Positions 14,101 to 24,109 of a stretch of DNA of 64,000 nucleotides are shown here, one piece after another. Made by a program: the position numbers and the translations under genes. The DNA comes from Conchocele bisecta (Eukaryota > Mollusca > Bivalvia > Lucinida > Thyasiridae): assembly GCA_029237695.1 (NCBI GenBank), contig CM055266.1, positions 10,619,805-10,683,804 of the forward strand, read 5' to 3'. How positions within the stretch are numbered: the stretch's first letter is position 1; each line of letters begins with the position of its first letter. Under the pieces are notes generated by a model. It worked only from the letters and a program-made list of their open reading frames with translations. It was not told where the DNA came from and did not search any database.

Positions 14101-17100
14101 TATATGAAAGATAAGTAGATCTACGGTAGGCCTAGATCTCTATGTGTTACAGTACTAACTAGCATTTTGTGACATTGGTTGATTGTTGATGTTTAACGAC
14201 CTATCAACAACCAGGGTCATGTAAGACCGGGCCAACAGGATGGATTATCTCGTAGTCAACATGTAAAAAATGAGGGAAAATCCCAAAATCAGACCTCAAT
14301 ATTTACATAAACTATATATTCAGCCCTGAAATTTGAATATCCAGACCTGGTGTCAGGTCCTTGCCACACCAGAATCACTTAGCTCTGTCCTAAGGTAACA
14401 TGATTAGCTATAAGCTTATTGGTGTCAGGTCCATACCATACCAGAATCACTTAGCTCGGCCCTAAGGTAAGATGATTAGCTATAAGCTTATTACTTCCTA
14501 ATGAGGCATAACAGGATTTAGCTGTCAAGTACCAGGAGGCCAAAACGGTACATGAGGGCCAAAACAATAAAGACGTGACGCGTCAAGTCATGGGCATCGC
14601 ATCAGAGTTTTTCATAAATCTTAGAAACTCGTAAATACATTGTTTGAAATCAGTATATATTCGCTGACAAGTTGGAATTATAACTAGTTAAGATTGTTTT
14701 TATAGAATTTATGGGGGTATAAGTTTTTAAATACTAGTATTGGTGCAATTTTAAAACTTTAATTCCCGACAAATTCTCACAAAATGTTTTTACGAGTTTT
14801 CTAAGATTTATGAAACAGGCTGCTGCGATGCCCATGACTTGACGCGTCGCGTCTTTACGACGCCATGACATCAAATTGATTTTTTTTTACCTTTTTACAT
14901 TGTTTCCATATTTAGATAAAGTTGTCTGGTTCAGGTAGGCCCCTATATAGTGCTATTATAACCCTGTTTAATTTGTAGTGCAAAAAAATAATTAATGGGT
15001 AACGTCTATAACGTCGTACGCATAACTGTTTCATGGCAAGAATGTCATATATATGTCAAGCCAAAAACGTCGCAATGCCAGTTACGATCTTCTAGCATCC
15101 AAAGAGTGGTAGCAAATATTCAAAATATAGATAAGGTCGTAAGTAGGAAAAAAGTGTAATTATTGTAATATTTAAGTCATTTTTTCTTCAATATCTTGAA
15201 AAAATTAAAAAGCCACTTACGACCTTATAGCACTGAGCCATCAACATATAGAAGAGATTTATGTATGTCTATAAGAATGGTCGAAAAATAGAACTTAAAG
15301 CTCTTAGTTGTGGAACATAGCTATTTTCTTGCCTGTAGTACACATGTGAAGTCTATTAAACAACACGACAAAGTCAAGCCATCCAGTGAACCCGTTGTAC
15401 ACAACTACAGTGATTCTATTTGTTCATTTGTGCCACAATCTGTGTCAAAGTTCACAGTGAATGACACCTAGCACCGGGTTAATCGGTACTCAACGTACAC
15501 AGACAAAAAGGAGGCGAACGCATGCAAACATTGGCCTATGGGAATTCTTGACGGTTAGTGGAGTGATGGTTAGAGGGGGAATGATTTATTGCAAATATTA
15601 ATTTGACTAACGTAATATAAACTAGAAAACTTGACCTGTTGACACACGTAGGGCCCCGCTGACAACCTAATATTTCTAGGGCCATAGCTCATAAGTGTCA
15701 CTTGAGAAAGTTTCAGACACACTTCAAAAAATAAACAGACAGACAGACGGACACATCAGTAGAGAGAATGCTTGTTTTGGGGTGGAACCATGTATACATA
15801 GTTACAAAAGAAATTAAAGAATGCATGTGTAAAATATTAAGTTATTAGCTAAAGTAAAATAGAAATTATAGTTAATTATTTTAGCACCTGTTCAAAAACT
15901 TCAATTTATATAAACAGACAGACAGACGGACGGACATATTAGTAGAGAGGCTTGTCGTTTCTATGTGCAAGCATGTGTAGTTAGCCAAGGAATGCACATG
16001 CGAAGTTATTAGCTGATGGCAACGAGAAATTATAGATCATTTGAGAAAGTGTTATTTTTTTATAAACGGACAGACGGACGGATGCACGGACGGACGGGCG
16101 TTCAAACATTTGGGAGTTATGAGGCACCGCTATATAAAAGATCAAAGGGTTAGCTCCTAAATATCAAAGAGTTAGCTCCTAAATTTATGAGGCACCGACA
16201 ATATCAAAGAGATCAAAGGTTACTAACCCTTACCCGAACTCCTAAACCCCCGATGTTGGCCCGGACAGGCGAACGGACGGACGGACTGACGAACACGATG
16301 AAACCTATAGGGCACCGCCGATTTCTCGGTGGTCCCTAATCATGTAATGGCAATATTTGGGTGTATTCGTGTGTATTTGTGTGTTTCGTGTAGTCACATT
16401 TTCTGACAGAATCATGTTCCGTTATTCACTAAAATTGTTCGGTCTATCAATGTCGTTAGTAAATATCAACGGTTACAATCACTAGAAGGGCATTTTCAGG
16501 TAATGTTTATGAATGGATAGACTTCATGTTAGGACCGTAATTTGAATGTCAGCCTTTGTTTTTATGAGTTTGACGTCAAAATTGAATACACCGACTGCTC
16601 TTCAAATTGATCAAAGTTGAGGAACGCTTTACCGGAAGTTTATGGTGCGTGAAAAAGTCACGTGACTATAGATGCTTGTTTTCAAACAGCTGTGCAATGT
16701 TGTCTATATCGAATAAGCTTTCAATTTATCGTATTGCAATTTTAATAATCAACTTCATTTGTACATCCCGGGGGTGAGTTTGTAAAAGTTTTCCATTTCT
16801 CACTAATTTCCGTTACTGCCTAATCAACTGTAGTAATTTGAATACAGTTCTTTAGGGTATAGCGGATTTTAGGGTATAGCGGATAGGTATATACTTTTTA
16901 ACACAATATTTTTTTATATTGTACATTTATAATAAATAAAATATTACCGTTAGGAACAGTGATCCATCCCCCACACAATGACATGTTTACTTTGATATAG
17001 CAGTTTTCTTGCCGTGCGTAAAGCTTCAAGAAACACAATGACGTAACCGGAAGTTTACACCAGGTAAAGCGAAAGTAAGTCGCTCCAGAGTAATTTCACT

Positions 17101-20069
17101 GAAAATGTATAAACAGTTAGTTTGGAAAAAGAAACACTCTGTGAATAATATGATGTATAATCATGTCCTCTATAACTGGAAAGAAGCTTGGTTCATAAAT
17201 CACACCATGTCACTGAAAAACTACCGACGTCAATAATAACGCACGTGCTTCCGGGCAGTAACGGTGGGATTCATCCTAATTTGCGTACAAATCAGATTTG
17301 CGTGGATCGTCTCAAAATCAATATGACCTGCGAACAATATATCAAATGGGTTTGTTATGCCACCGGAGACGGGTGGCACACAGTGTTCGGACCGTCCGTC
17401 GATCCGTTCGTCCGTCTGTCTGTCCGTCCGTCCGTATGTCAGTCAGTCCGTCACACGTTTTGGTTAACTTGTAGCCTATTTCATCAACATTGCAAAGTAT
17501 ACTTTACTAGCAAAGTATACTTTGAGGGATTAATCATTTATTTTTACTGAAATGCATTATTTCATATAGAACTAACAAATGCATATATTTCATGATTAAA
17601 AGTATGCAGAATTATTATACTGAATTTATTACATTATCACAGCCAAATTGGCTGTGATAAAGTAATAATTTCAGTATAATAAAAATTAATAAATTTATCA
17701 TAAAATTGAAAATTTCTCCCTCAAAGTATACTTTGCTACTAAAGTATACTTTGCAATGTTGATGAAATAGGCTACTGGTCGTAACAGTTTCTCAAACTGG
17801 CCATAGCATCTACATACATTGCTTTTATTATTACATGTATGTAGCTTCATTCTATCTTCATGAAAGAGGGGGTGTTACATTGTAGAGAGATCAACACCAC
17901 AGGGATTGAAAATTCTAATTGACATTGACAACTACATTTTAAAATTTGTGAATATTTATTTTAAAGGCATTCATTTTCTAAATAAAAATAATACTGGTCA
18001 GGCCCGTAGCCAGGATGAGGCAGACGAGGCAGCCGCCTTGTCTCAGATTTTGCGGGGTTTTTTTATGATTTTTACACTCGATCGTTTTGCGGTATGGTTT
18101 GAACTGTCGGCACATGCTGGGGTGTTGACTTAGTGTTTTTTTTTTCACTCGACGCCAATATACATTGTTGCTGGAAAAAATAACAATAGCACATGTTGTG
18201 CCCACCACCCCCCCCCCCCCCCCATTTTTTTTCTGGGGTGTTGACTTTTTTTTTTTTTATTTTTTTTTTCACTTCCAACCCCGATGTTGCTGCAAAAAAG
18301 TAACAAAAGCACAGGTGTGCCAACCTCCCCTCGACATTTTTTTTGGGGTGGGTGACTTTGTTTTTTTTTACTTCCAACCCCAATGTTTATTTTCACTACG
18401 CCAATGTTGCTGGAAAAAATATGCGATTTCAGGGCATTATATTTAATGCCGTATCCGGTGGTTCATGTTCATGATCAGTTTTTATCAGATTTTGGCGCTA
18501 AACAAAAAATAAAAAATATGTGGCAAACAGTGCAGATCCTGATGAGCCAGCTCGTTACGAGCCGGCTCATCTGGATGTACACTGTTTGTCAATACCACTA
18601 TACATGCATGTGAGGTTTAAATGGTTAATATTACATGTACATTCCGTGAAGTTATAGTCTGATTTATTAATTACTAATTACAGGTGATGGTGTATATTGA
18701 TGGACCAGCCCGTCGGTGCCTCGCGGATTGACAGAATGAGCCAATCTGATTGGTTCATTCCATCATTTTGCGGGGTCCGACGGGCGGGTCCATCAATGGA
18801 CACCATCACCAATCACAGTTAATACACTCAGTAACACTGTTTACGGCCACCACCTCGGCCCAACCCTTCACAGGACTCGAATCATTGCCGGGACTCATAG
18901 AAAATGTGTGGCAAACAGTGCAGATCCTGATGAGACGTTTTGATCAGTAAGAGCCGCCGCATCTGCATGTACACTGTTTGCCACTACCACTATACATGAC
19001 GGTGAGGTTAAAAGGGTAATGTTACATGTACATTTGTGAAGTTATTCTCTATGATTTAGTAATTAATAATTACAGAGTTAATACACGGTTTACCACCATG
19101 TATGTATTCTAGTAATGTCTCGCCGGGAATCGGCGCACCACTGCCCCCCCCCCCCCCCACCCCCCCCCCCCCGCCCCGCATCACTCTATATTTTAATTCA
19201 GTCTCATAACGACATTTATGTGTTTTTATGGCACCATTCATCACATTGCTTCAAGAAAATATTGGGATGAAAAAAAAAATTTAAGCAGTGTAAATATTTT
19301 TTTTATTTTTCAGTTACACATGTACACATGTACACATTACATGATGAAACAGATTTTAATCAGTGTTAATGTGATATGCATGTAAGCATGTTTCCTAGTC
19401 ATTTACAAAACAAATACATGATTTGGAATGTTTTGAGACACCCCCTCAGCAACTGTCGCACACGTATCCGATAAACACCAAAGCTATCCGTTACTTAATT
19501 CAGTGCGTTAGGTAAACAAGGAATTATGCGAGGAAAACATTGGAATAAACTAAAAAAGTAACCCAATTTGGAAAGAAGACACTTTTTCCTGTCTATTGGT
19601 ACCAGGTACTTGTCCAAATGTTCTACTTTAAAGACGTATGCAGCAATAATCTTCTTAGCTATCCGCTAAACACTAAAGAACTGTACATGTATTTCACAAC
19701 CACAAGTTGTGGTTGTTGTGAAATACATGTATGCAAATTACTATAAAGATACAGGCTGTAGTTGACAGACATGTAGTATTGAGTGTTTACTCTTCTTGTA
19801 TATTTGTCACTAATGAGATCACTCACTTGTAGGTTTATTGTAGAATCCCGATTTAGTGATTATACTTTTTTAGAAAAAGCAATTTGGATGAAGTGAAAAA
19901 CAATATACAGTTGTACAACATGCAGTTTTCAACGTTTTATCGGTAAAATAATATCAGCATTGCTTTATTTAAATTATTTGGTGAACAATAATAAGAAATT
20001 ATAATAAACCTGGAACTGGATGAGTTTTTCTGTCTGTTCTGGTGTCAAATTTTCTCCAACACCGGCCAT
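2071..20069 (-). CDS. FAF2: FAF2 (UBXD8), 5' part: six coding exons, gene continues past the left edge
   Basis: Minus-strand exons 20010-20069, 10831-10899, 10060-10169, 8278-8393, 5504-5533 and 2071-2171 join in phase to 486 nt (162 codons) with GT-AG borders. The product resembles vertebrate FAF2 throughout. Residues 1-45 are the UBA domain (LTPEQTEKLIQFQ, DLTGIEEIQQCR, THNWDIE). Residues 46-80 are a linker (NEREGTPSVF). Residues about 90-122 are the hydrophobic hairpin that inserts into ER or lipid-droplet membrane (FPFRFVYTTLLDVLRFA). Then come FRPDPRR and the start of the UAS thioredoxin-like domain (VTDPVGDV, HPVFYQGSYSQ). FAF2 recruits p97/VCP to ubiquitinated ER-associated degradation substrates and senses unsaturated fatty acids (family knowledge). 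The UAS remainder, coiled coil and UBX domain are not in the window. The start is the only Met in exon 1 and fits the family N-terminus. Identity is near certain; expression is not shown. Confidence 0.95.
2652..4361. other. Interior of the 2.1-kb transposon
   Basis: AT-rich, with several gtcgaattcg-like words near the left end. Only short open frames; no transposase motif recognised. Confidence 0.5.
4362..4459. repeat. Near-perfect palindrome, 98 bp
   Basis: Arms of about 46 bp (cacatatcgatggtctagta and its complement) meet at gctatgctttagcatagc. Confidence 0.9.
4989..5443. mobile_element. Foldback MITE, 455 bp
   Basis: The left arm (ttactgtctgttccatgttt) and right arm (its imperfect complement ending at about 5443) pair over about 110 bp, including gtcaccctcccc. 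It ends 60 bp from FAF2 microexon 5. Confidence 0.75.
5504..5533 (-). CDS. FAF2: FAF2 coding exon 5 (30-nt microexon)
   Basis: Only 30 nt, encoding QLFRPDPRR between split codons. The acceptor is tttcag and the donor gtaagt. Phase fits both neighbours, and the peptide matches the conserved family segment after the hairpin. It is too short for ORF finders. Confidence 0.92.
5597..5695. repeat. Palindrome near FAF2 microexon 5
   Basis: The arms include ggccaatcagaattgctcta and its complement, meeting at catgtgatatcacatg. Confidence 0.85.
5728..5964. mobile_element. Family A MITE (ends GTGGCTGTGACTGGAG)
   Basis: About 235 bp. Inverted ends (ggttgtgactggagaaatgg / ccatttctccagtcac type) enclose the module cagtgtagatcc and a central gatcaggatctgcactg. 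Confidence 0.75.
6125..6335 (-). mobile_element. Family E retroposon fragment
   Basis: catcgagaaaaaatatattc, ccctgaaattagaa and gacctggtgccaggtcc, complementary to 40430-40500. Confidence 0.6.
6340..7600. mobile_element. Probable foldback element with CCGGGAAATA termini
   Basis: gggttggccgggaaatacc at 6344-6385 and the inverted tatttcccgggaaattgcca at 7570-7590 enclose 1.2 kb of AT-rich DNA with two copies of agactatg...aggctgttaattgtcarcct (6674-6720, 7013-7050). Confidence 0.55.
7298..7440. repeat. Near-perfect 143-bp palindrome
   Basis: Arms of about 70 bp (tagaaaataatgatattttt and complement) around gttttacctgtggtaaaac. Confidence 0.92.
7940..8213. mobile_element. Family B TTAA MITE next to FAF2 exon 4
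   Basis: Runs from taaccctttcaccc to gaaagggttaa, with the palindromic core ggctcgttacgagccggctc. Its end was copied with the neighbouring splice donor by a 72-bp tandem duplication. Confidence 0.75.
8142..8285 (-). repeat. 72-bp tandem duplication covering the FAF2 exon 4 donor
   Basis: Copy 1 is 8142-8213 and copy 2 is 8214-8285. Both contain the MITE end (gaaagggttaataaatcg) and the exon end/donor sequence. Copy 2 carries the used donor, GT. Copy 1 carries GC at that place. Confidence 0.9.
8278..8393 (-). CDS. FAF2: FAF2 coding exon 4 (membrane hairpin)
   Basis: 116 nt, one base plus 38 codons plus one base. It encodes VFMVQPRRPQGIVQW and the hydrophobic segment ending LLDVLRFA. The acceptor is tttcag and the donor gtaagt. 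The donor and the last 8 exon bases lie inside one copy of a 72-bp tandem duplication (8142-8285). Confidence 0.95.
8421..8560. mobile_element. Family D variant, partial
   Basis: Shares cagagctccagataa and gcgcattggcgtatttta with the copy at 42464. Confidence 0.5.
8565..9295. mobile_element. Inverted-repeat element with TCTATTAGAATC ends
   Basis: gtaaagattctaatagacgc at 8570, and its complement gcatctattagaatctttac at 9268-9290; about 720 bp. The internal short hairpin is gcccgggc. Confidence 0.65.
9370..9515 (-). mobile_element. Short tRNA-derived SINE
   Basis: On the minus strand, box A-like tggtctaggagtagagca, box B-like gtgtgttcaatcc, and the family E tail ggctgttaaacaccaag. Confidence 0.6.
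9560..9800. mobile_element. Family F MITE
   Basis: Imperfect palindrome centred near 9690 (catagcaaatg / catttgctatg) with the end agatgacatatctcacatc. Confidence 0.55.
10060..10169 (-). CDS. FAF2: FAF2 coding exon 3 (linker)
   Basis: 110 nt, phase 0 to phase 2, encoding IAVQDNFNEREGTPSVF followed by a Gln/Pro/Thr-rich stretch. The acceptor is ccacag and the donor gtaacc. A copy of foldback family D begins at about 10177, only 8 bp upstream of the acceptor. Confidence 0.94.
10177..10700. mobile_element. Family D foldback interrupted by another repeat
   Basis: The left end at 10177 and the remainder from 10447 are separated by a hairpin-headed repeat (gtctcgcc type, 10230-10446). Confidence 0.65.
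10704..10816. repeat. Palindrome 15 bp from FAF2 exon 2
   Basis: gttaatacgtgtcttgtttg and inverted caaacaagccacgtattaac; inner gcctaggtatcg. Confidence 0.85.
10831..10899 (-). CDS. FAF2: FAF2 coding exon 2 (UBA domain)
   Basis: Exactly 23 codons, DLTGIEEIQQCR through HNWDIE, phase 0 at both ends. The acceptor is tttcag and the donor gtatgt. The last exon base lies about 15 bp from the inverted repeat at 10704-10816. Confidence 0.95.
11100..11880 (-). repeat. Hairpin-headed-type repeat body (about 170-bp units)
   Basis: Repeated aaggtcacccaactgaca, gggatatagcagtt and caaggtcatattaagggca segments, ending cacacagacggacaca. Confidence 0.5.
12587..12770. repeat. C-rich low-complexity tract
   Basis: Poly-C runs near 12617-12668 and a poly-G run at 12751, in open frames that are artefacts. 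Confidence 0.8.
12985..13333 (+). pseudogene. Non-LTR retrotransposon C-terminal fragment, frameshifted
   Basis: One frame reads LVDPTCPNCHLEAELGCVTH. A one-base shift near 13075 leads into MLLRCPALHEVRKQTYPAF, which runs to a stop at 13330. The CxxC...H...C spacing followed by a helix resembles the cysteine-rich end of LINE reverse-transcriptase ORFs. The reverse transcriptase itself is not visible, so this is a dead 3' relic in FAF2 intron 1. Confidence 0.55.
13441..13580. repeat. GC hairpin repeat GCCCCGCAGTGCGGGGC
   Basis: Two copies (13447-13463, 13493-13509), each with a following accggggcttt. A poly-G run lies at 13561-13575. Confidence 0.8.
13600..14185. other. FAF2 intron 1, nothing recognised
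   Basis: The start resembles the inverse of 12385-12425 (catgaggatttggggaggat / atcctccccaaatgctcatg), so the 12.3-13.7 kb block may be one inverted-ended element. Confidence 0.4.
14186..14550 (-). mobile_element. 5'-truncated retroposon of family E, with an internal duplication
   Basis: The tail is complementary to gttgataggccgttaaac. The body caggtccttgccacacc / caggtccataccatacc is duplicated over about 70 bp. Confidence 0.55.
14565..14865. mobile_element. Foldback MITE, about 300 bp
   Basis: gacgcgtcaagtcatgggca at the left, tgcccatgacttgacgcgtc at the right, and inner ataaatcttagaaactcgt inverted. Confidence 0.75.
15000..15235. repeat. Imperfect inverted repeat with GGTCGTAAG
   Basis: ataaggtcgtaagtagg and ccacttacgaccttata flank an AT-rich loop; aacgtcgta elements lie upstream. 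Confidence 0.6.
15640..16330 (-). repeat. Hairpin-headed-type repeat remnants with GACGGACGGAC
   Basis: Three degraded units with agacagacggacacat, acagacagacggacggac and ggacggacggactgac. Confidence 0.5.
16600..17110. promoter_or_regulatory. Cluster of ETS-type and E-box motifs in FAF2 intron 1
   Basis: accggaagtt occurs at about 16630 and 17047, and gtcacgtgac at about 16656. Both ETS-like sites are followed by a tttayrsc-type run. No exon is attached, so the regulatory role is a guess. Confidence 0.2.
17360..17455 (+). repeat. Hairpin plus GTCCGTCC head
   Basis: The hairpin tgccaccggagacgggtggca is followed 25 bp later by accgtccgtcgatccgttcg and more GTCC units, then cut by a family C MITE. 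Confidence 0.7.
17471..17775. mobile_element. Family C MITE (ends TAGCCTATTTCATCAAC)
   Basis: About 305 bp. Ends gtagcctatttcatcaacat and its complement; both arms carry caaagtatactttg. The centre is cagccaaattggctg. Confidence 0.85.
18105..18420. repeat. Three tandem units of about 125 bp with homopolymers
   Basis: tgttgctggaaaaaataaca, ggggtgttgactt and cacttccaaccccgatgt recur. Poly-C, poly-T and poly-A runs produce artefact frames. Confidence 0.8.
18516..19022. mobile_element. Two family B core copies around a palindromic spacer
   Basis: Cores at 18520-18628 and 18900-19022 flank a palindrome (18690-18815) with gatggaccagcccgtcgg and its inverted copy gacgggcgggtccatc. Confidence 0.55.
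19140..19175. repeat. Poly-C tract
   Basis: Two long C runs separated by single A or G bases. Confidence 0.9.
19690..19735. repeat. Perfect palindrome, 46 bp
   Basis: acatgtatttcacaaccaca with its complement. Confidence 0.85.
20010..20069 (-). CDS. FAF2: FAF2 coding exon 1 (start codon)
   Basis: Encodes 20 residues beginning MAGVGENLTPEQTEKL and ending IQFQ, the start of the UBA domain. The ATG is the complement of 20067-20069 and the donor GT lies at 20008-20009. It ends in phase 0, matching exon 2. Intron 1 is 9.1 kb. I assigned it by family similarity and phase. Confidence 0.93.
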
Positions 20070-21065
20070 TACAGCGCACTTGATTGTTATACGTCCTTGT
20101 TGTACCCGGATGACTAGAATACGAAAAGAAGTACTTCTCAAAATAACATGTTTTATTGAAAAGGACCTGCCAAATGAAACAATCAGTATTTTTGTTAAAA
20201 ATATAATTGTAGTGTAGAAGTTAATTTAAAAATCTTAAAAAAAAATGTATAATATTATTGTGAAATGGGAAGCAAGTCAAAACGGCCCTTGGTCAAAACG
20301 GCCCCCAAGTTTTGGGAATTTTGTCAAAACGGCCCCTACTAAACTGCCCCCTATTATATATTTTTATTTTGTTTCTACATATATATAAACATATTCTTAA
20401 TATTCATAATATATAATATAATAATAGTCTTTTGTAGATTTGAATAAATACAGCACATGTAGACAATAATACGTCGGCGAACAGTATATAGTCCTTTATC
20501 AGATTGCGAATTCACTTAAATTATGTGCTGGCTTGCTACATTGTAACAAATAAATTACATATTTTAAGTTACAGTATGGCTATAAAACACATATATAGAT
20601 TGTACAATGGGAAACAGTGTAGACCCTGATCAAACTGAAATGCAAGTGTCCCCTCTAAATCAATAGTCTCACCAAGTGGATATATGTACACGATTTGAAA
20701 CAGTGTAGATCTGATCAGACTGTGTGTGCAAATTCCCATTGCAAATTCCCATATATATATAATATATATATATCAGGCCGTCAAGTATCCTATTTTTTCC
20801 TATATTATCCTATTTCTTTTAGCAATTCCTATGTTGTCCTATTTTCTGACCAAATGTTCCTATTTATCCTATTGTTTGGCCTTTTTGAAAAAAACACACA
20901 CATTTTTGCCCAATTTAACTATGAACATGGAAGTGAAATTTACTATATAGACAAATACTGTACATTGTAACATAACTATACAACTATTATTGCATAATAC
21001 TACTATTCAACTGTGTTAGATGGCTATATGGCAATCTTCTGTGCCATTTTCCAGCAGGTCGTCTT
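20070..21065. other. AT-rich intergenic DNA upstream of FAF2
   Basis: Holds a short tandem gtcaaaacggcccc repeat (20275-20352), a family A/B core fragment (20606-20720), and cctattt-rich tandem text (20785-20880). No exon or clear promoter recognised, although the FAF2 promoter should lie here. Confidence 0.5.
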
Positions 21066-21072
21066 TTATTAC

Positions 21073-21690
21073 GATGATTATCCCCTCGCCGATAGGCAAG
21101 AGGGTATACATCGTTAGTCCATGTACGTATGTACGTTAATAACACCTTTAATTGTTCAATAAACCCTTCACCGATTTTAATAATATTTGGTCACAATGTG
21201 TGTCTAGGGATGTGTATTTGTTTTGCATACGACCCACGTCTGACAGCCCAAGGTCACTGAGGACTTTATTTTGTTTATGGGAAGGGGTCAAGTGACGTCG
21301 CTGTGGTATGGACCTGGCAACAGGTTGGTTTATTCTAAGTTCAGGGCTGAATATATGTTGTATGCCCCACCACAATAGTGGAGGGGGCATTTAGTGTTAC
21401 CCTTGTCCGTCCGTCCGACCGTCACCAACCTTGTGACTCCTAGAACTATTAAACCGTTCTAGCTACATACCTGAAACTTGGTATGTAGCTTCCTTATGAT
21501 GAGTAAATGCGCAAAGTTTATTTCAATTTTGATTTAACCCTGAATATATTTGTTCTCGATGTAAATATTCCGTTCTTATTTTAGGACCCCCCTCCCGAAT
21601 GCAGCAGGTTAAAACGGGATTGAACCCATTTGCATAGCCTTACATGACATTAGCTGTTGATAGGCCGTTAAACACAAATAAACAAACAAA
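21073..21690 (+). repeat. Two hairpin-headed repeats and family E tails
   Basis: Head 1 is atcccctcgccgataggcaa at 21080. Head 2 is tgccccaccacaatagtgga at 21362 plus tgtccgtccgtccgaccgtc. A retroposon tail (gttgataggccgttaaacac) ends at about 21690. Confidence 0.65.
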
Positions 21691-22084
21691 CAAACAAATC
21701 AACCCCGGGTCATGGATTATCTCACCCTTTCGACTTGAATTTCCCAATTTTGCCTTGTAACTCGTAAAACTTTTAAACTGTACTAGCTACATACCTGAAA
21801 CTTGGAATGTAGCTTCCTAATGATGAGTAGATAGATGCACAAAGTTTATTTAAATTTTTTATTCAACCCCCCCGGGATTTTTTATTCGACCCGCGGGTCA
21901 TGGATTATCTCCCCTTTTTCAATTTAACCGTAACAGCTACAGACCTCAAACAAAGTTTATGGATTGTTTCTCAGGCTTACCATGTTGCTGCCGGTAACTG
22001 TGTTCCGTGCAGGATGCTTTGCCTATATATTACGTTGACCCCACCCTCTTCCCATAATGATGTTATGATTTCCTTATATATCGG

Positions 22085-22572
22085 GCGTTTGTGTATGTTT
22101 GGTAGTCTGTGCGTTTGAGCCCGTGCGCTGCGTTCTGCTTGTGTGTGTGTCCTGGTAATTCTGGTGGTCAGGATGTTGCGTCTGCCATTATGTTATGTGG
22201 CTGTACTGTAGGTGTTGTCTTTCATATTTGTGTGGCTGCAAAGACTGATCCGGCCTGCCTGTTTTTGATGAAATGTTGAGGGCTTTTGCCTTTATTTAGC
22301 CAGCAGTATTTACATTATGGTTATGCCTGCGTTTGTGTATGTTTGGTAGTCTGTGCGTTTGAGCCCGTGCGCTGCGTTCTGCTTGTGTGTGTGTCCTGGT
22401 AATTCTGGTGGTCAGGATGTTGCGTCTGCCATTATGTTATGTGGCTGTACTGTAGGTGTTGTCTTTCATATTTGTGTGGCTGCAAAGACTGATCCGGCCT
22501 GCCTGTTTTTGATGAAATGTTGAGGGCTTTTGCCTTTATTTAGCCAGCAGAATTTACATTAAGGTTATGCCT
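22085..22572. repeat. 244-bp tandem duplication
   Basis: 22085-22328 and 22329-22572 appear identical except for two T/A differences near the end of the unit (cagcagtatttacattatgg / cagcagaatttacattaagg). Confidence 0.95.
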
Positions 22573-23620
22573 GCAATAGAAGCAACATATGTGACTGCTG
22601 GTAGTACGTACAGTGTTGGAGACCTGGTGCTTCTTTAATTATGGGCCGTCGGGGGGATTAGGGTCGCTGATATCTTTATTTCTATTTTTGACCTTGGGAC
22701 GGGGATAGCCTGTGCTGTTGTGCCGTGTCCTCCTTTTATTCTATGTGGGCTTAAGCATTTGGGCTATCCCGTATCTGCTTGTTTATTCATTCTGTGCATA
22801 CCGATACAAGTTTATATTTTTTTTTCTTTGTGTTATCACCGACATCTTCTGGTCTTCCATCTATATTGTGTGCCAGCCGGTGTGTTCCCGAGGCAGCCGG
22901 GTTATGTGCATGCCTGCGGCTCTTTTAATTATCGGACACGGTTCGTGGCTTTTATTATCAGACAAGCATGCTTATTATTTACACTTAGGCTGAAAACAAT
23001 ATAAGTATATATAAGCACTACATAAGAGCAATTTTTCTTTCTTTAGTAACGAGGTCTAATCTACACATTGGTGCACCTTTTTTTACCATTTATATTTTTG
23101 TGTGGACATGGTTGATGAGGCAATATTTTTTACATGCTCGCGAAAGCCTGGTTATGTGGGTCGATAAGTGTGTTTTTTTCCATTGCATTGCCCATTATAT
23201 TGTTTTTGAGCTCTGATGGTGTATCCTTTTTATCGGTATACACGCCTTAGAAACCCTAAACTCATATTGAGATTTGCTTAACCACCATATCGGCCCGGCG
23301 TCCGGCAGTTTGTCTGGGCTGTTACACTTGTGTTTGAGACTGTGTAACCCCCTGTCGTTCGGGTCAAGTTGTGTGGTTTTTCGTTGAATTTCCCATTGTC
23401 TTTAGGCTCGTATGGTGTGTCCTTTTTATCAGTACACACACCTTAGAAACACTAAACTTATAATGAAGTTTGCTTTACCAACAAATTAGCCCGGCGGCTG
23501 GTCATTACTATTTTTTGCAATGTTAAGTTCTTTTATTTTTTTTTTTATTTTTCCTACATTATTGTGTTTAAATGATCTCGTTCAGACTGTTTCGGTATCG
23601 CGCGAGCACATACTATATTA
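22573..23620. other. GT-rich unassigned sequence
   Basis: A diverged pair of about 190-bp units (23215-23300, 23405-23490) sharing ggtgtatcctttttatc, ccttagaaaccctaaact and tagcccggcg. Open frames of 93-94 codons at 22712-23004 overlap each other and look non-coding. Possibly retroelement debris. Confidence 0.5.
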
Positions 23621-23629
23621 TGTTCACAT

Positions 23630-23764
23630 TGATTAATTGGCTGTGATAATGTAATACATTCAGTATAATAACAATTAATAAATTTATTCTTAAATTGAAA
23701 ATGTCTGCTTGAAAGTATACTTTGCTAGATAAGTATATTTTGCAATGTTGGTGAAATATGTTAC
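23630..23764. mobile_element. Family C MITE, right half
   Basis: From ggctgtgataatgtaata to gtgaaatatgttac. Confidence 0.7.
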
Positions 23765-24109
23765 AGGTACACTGTAACAGGTCAACTGGGGTGTTTTGTG
23801 GCAATGCTCTCGCAGTCTTTGTGTCTGTAGACAGATTGAGGCGAAAAATAAGCGCCTGACTTACAGACATACAACAACAACAAGAAACTTGCGCAGGCAA
23901 AGTTTGCATGCAGATCCATATAATAAACGTAAAAACACCCACTATTCTTTTTATTACTGTATTTAAAGCATAATTATGTCATAATTTAATTTTTAAAATG
24001 TTCAATCGAAACGTTTTATGACCTGTCAGTTGACCAAAATGTCAATTTATTAAAGTGTTATTGGTTTTCGTTCCTTGAAACCCTGGTATTGCTTCTTGCT
24101 TCTTTCTTC

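Noticed and set aside
18072..18396. Lys- and Gly-rich open frames
   Set aside because: Homopolymer translations of tandem repeat units.
22712..23004. Membrane protein of 93-94 codons
   Set aside because: Two overlapping frames are open in the same GT/T-rich text, hydrophobic by composition; no homologue, start context or splice structure.
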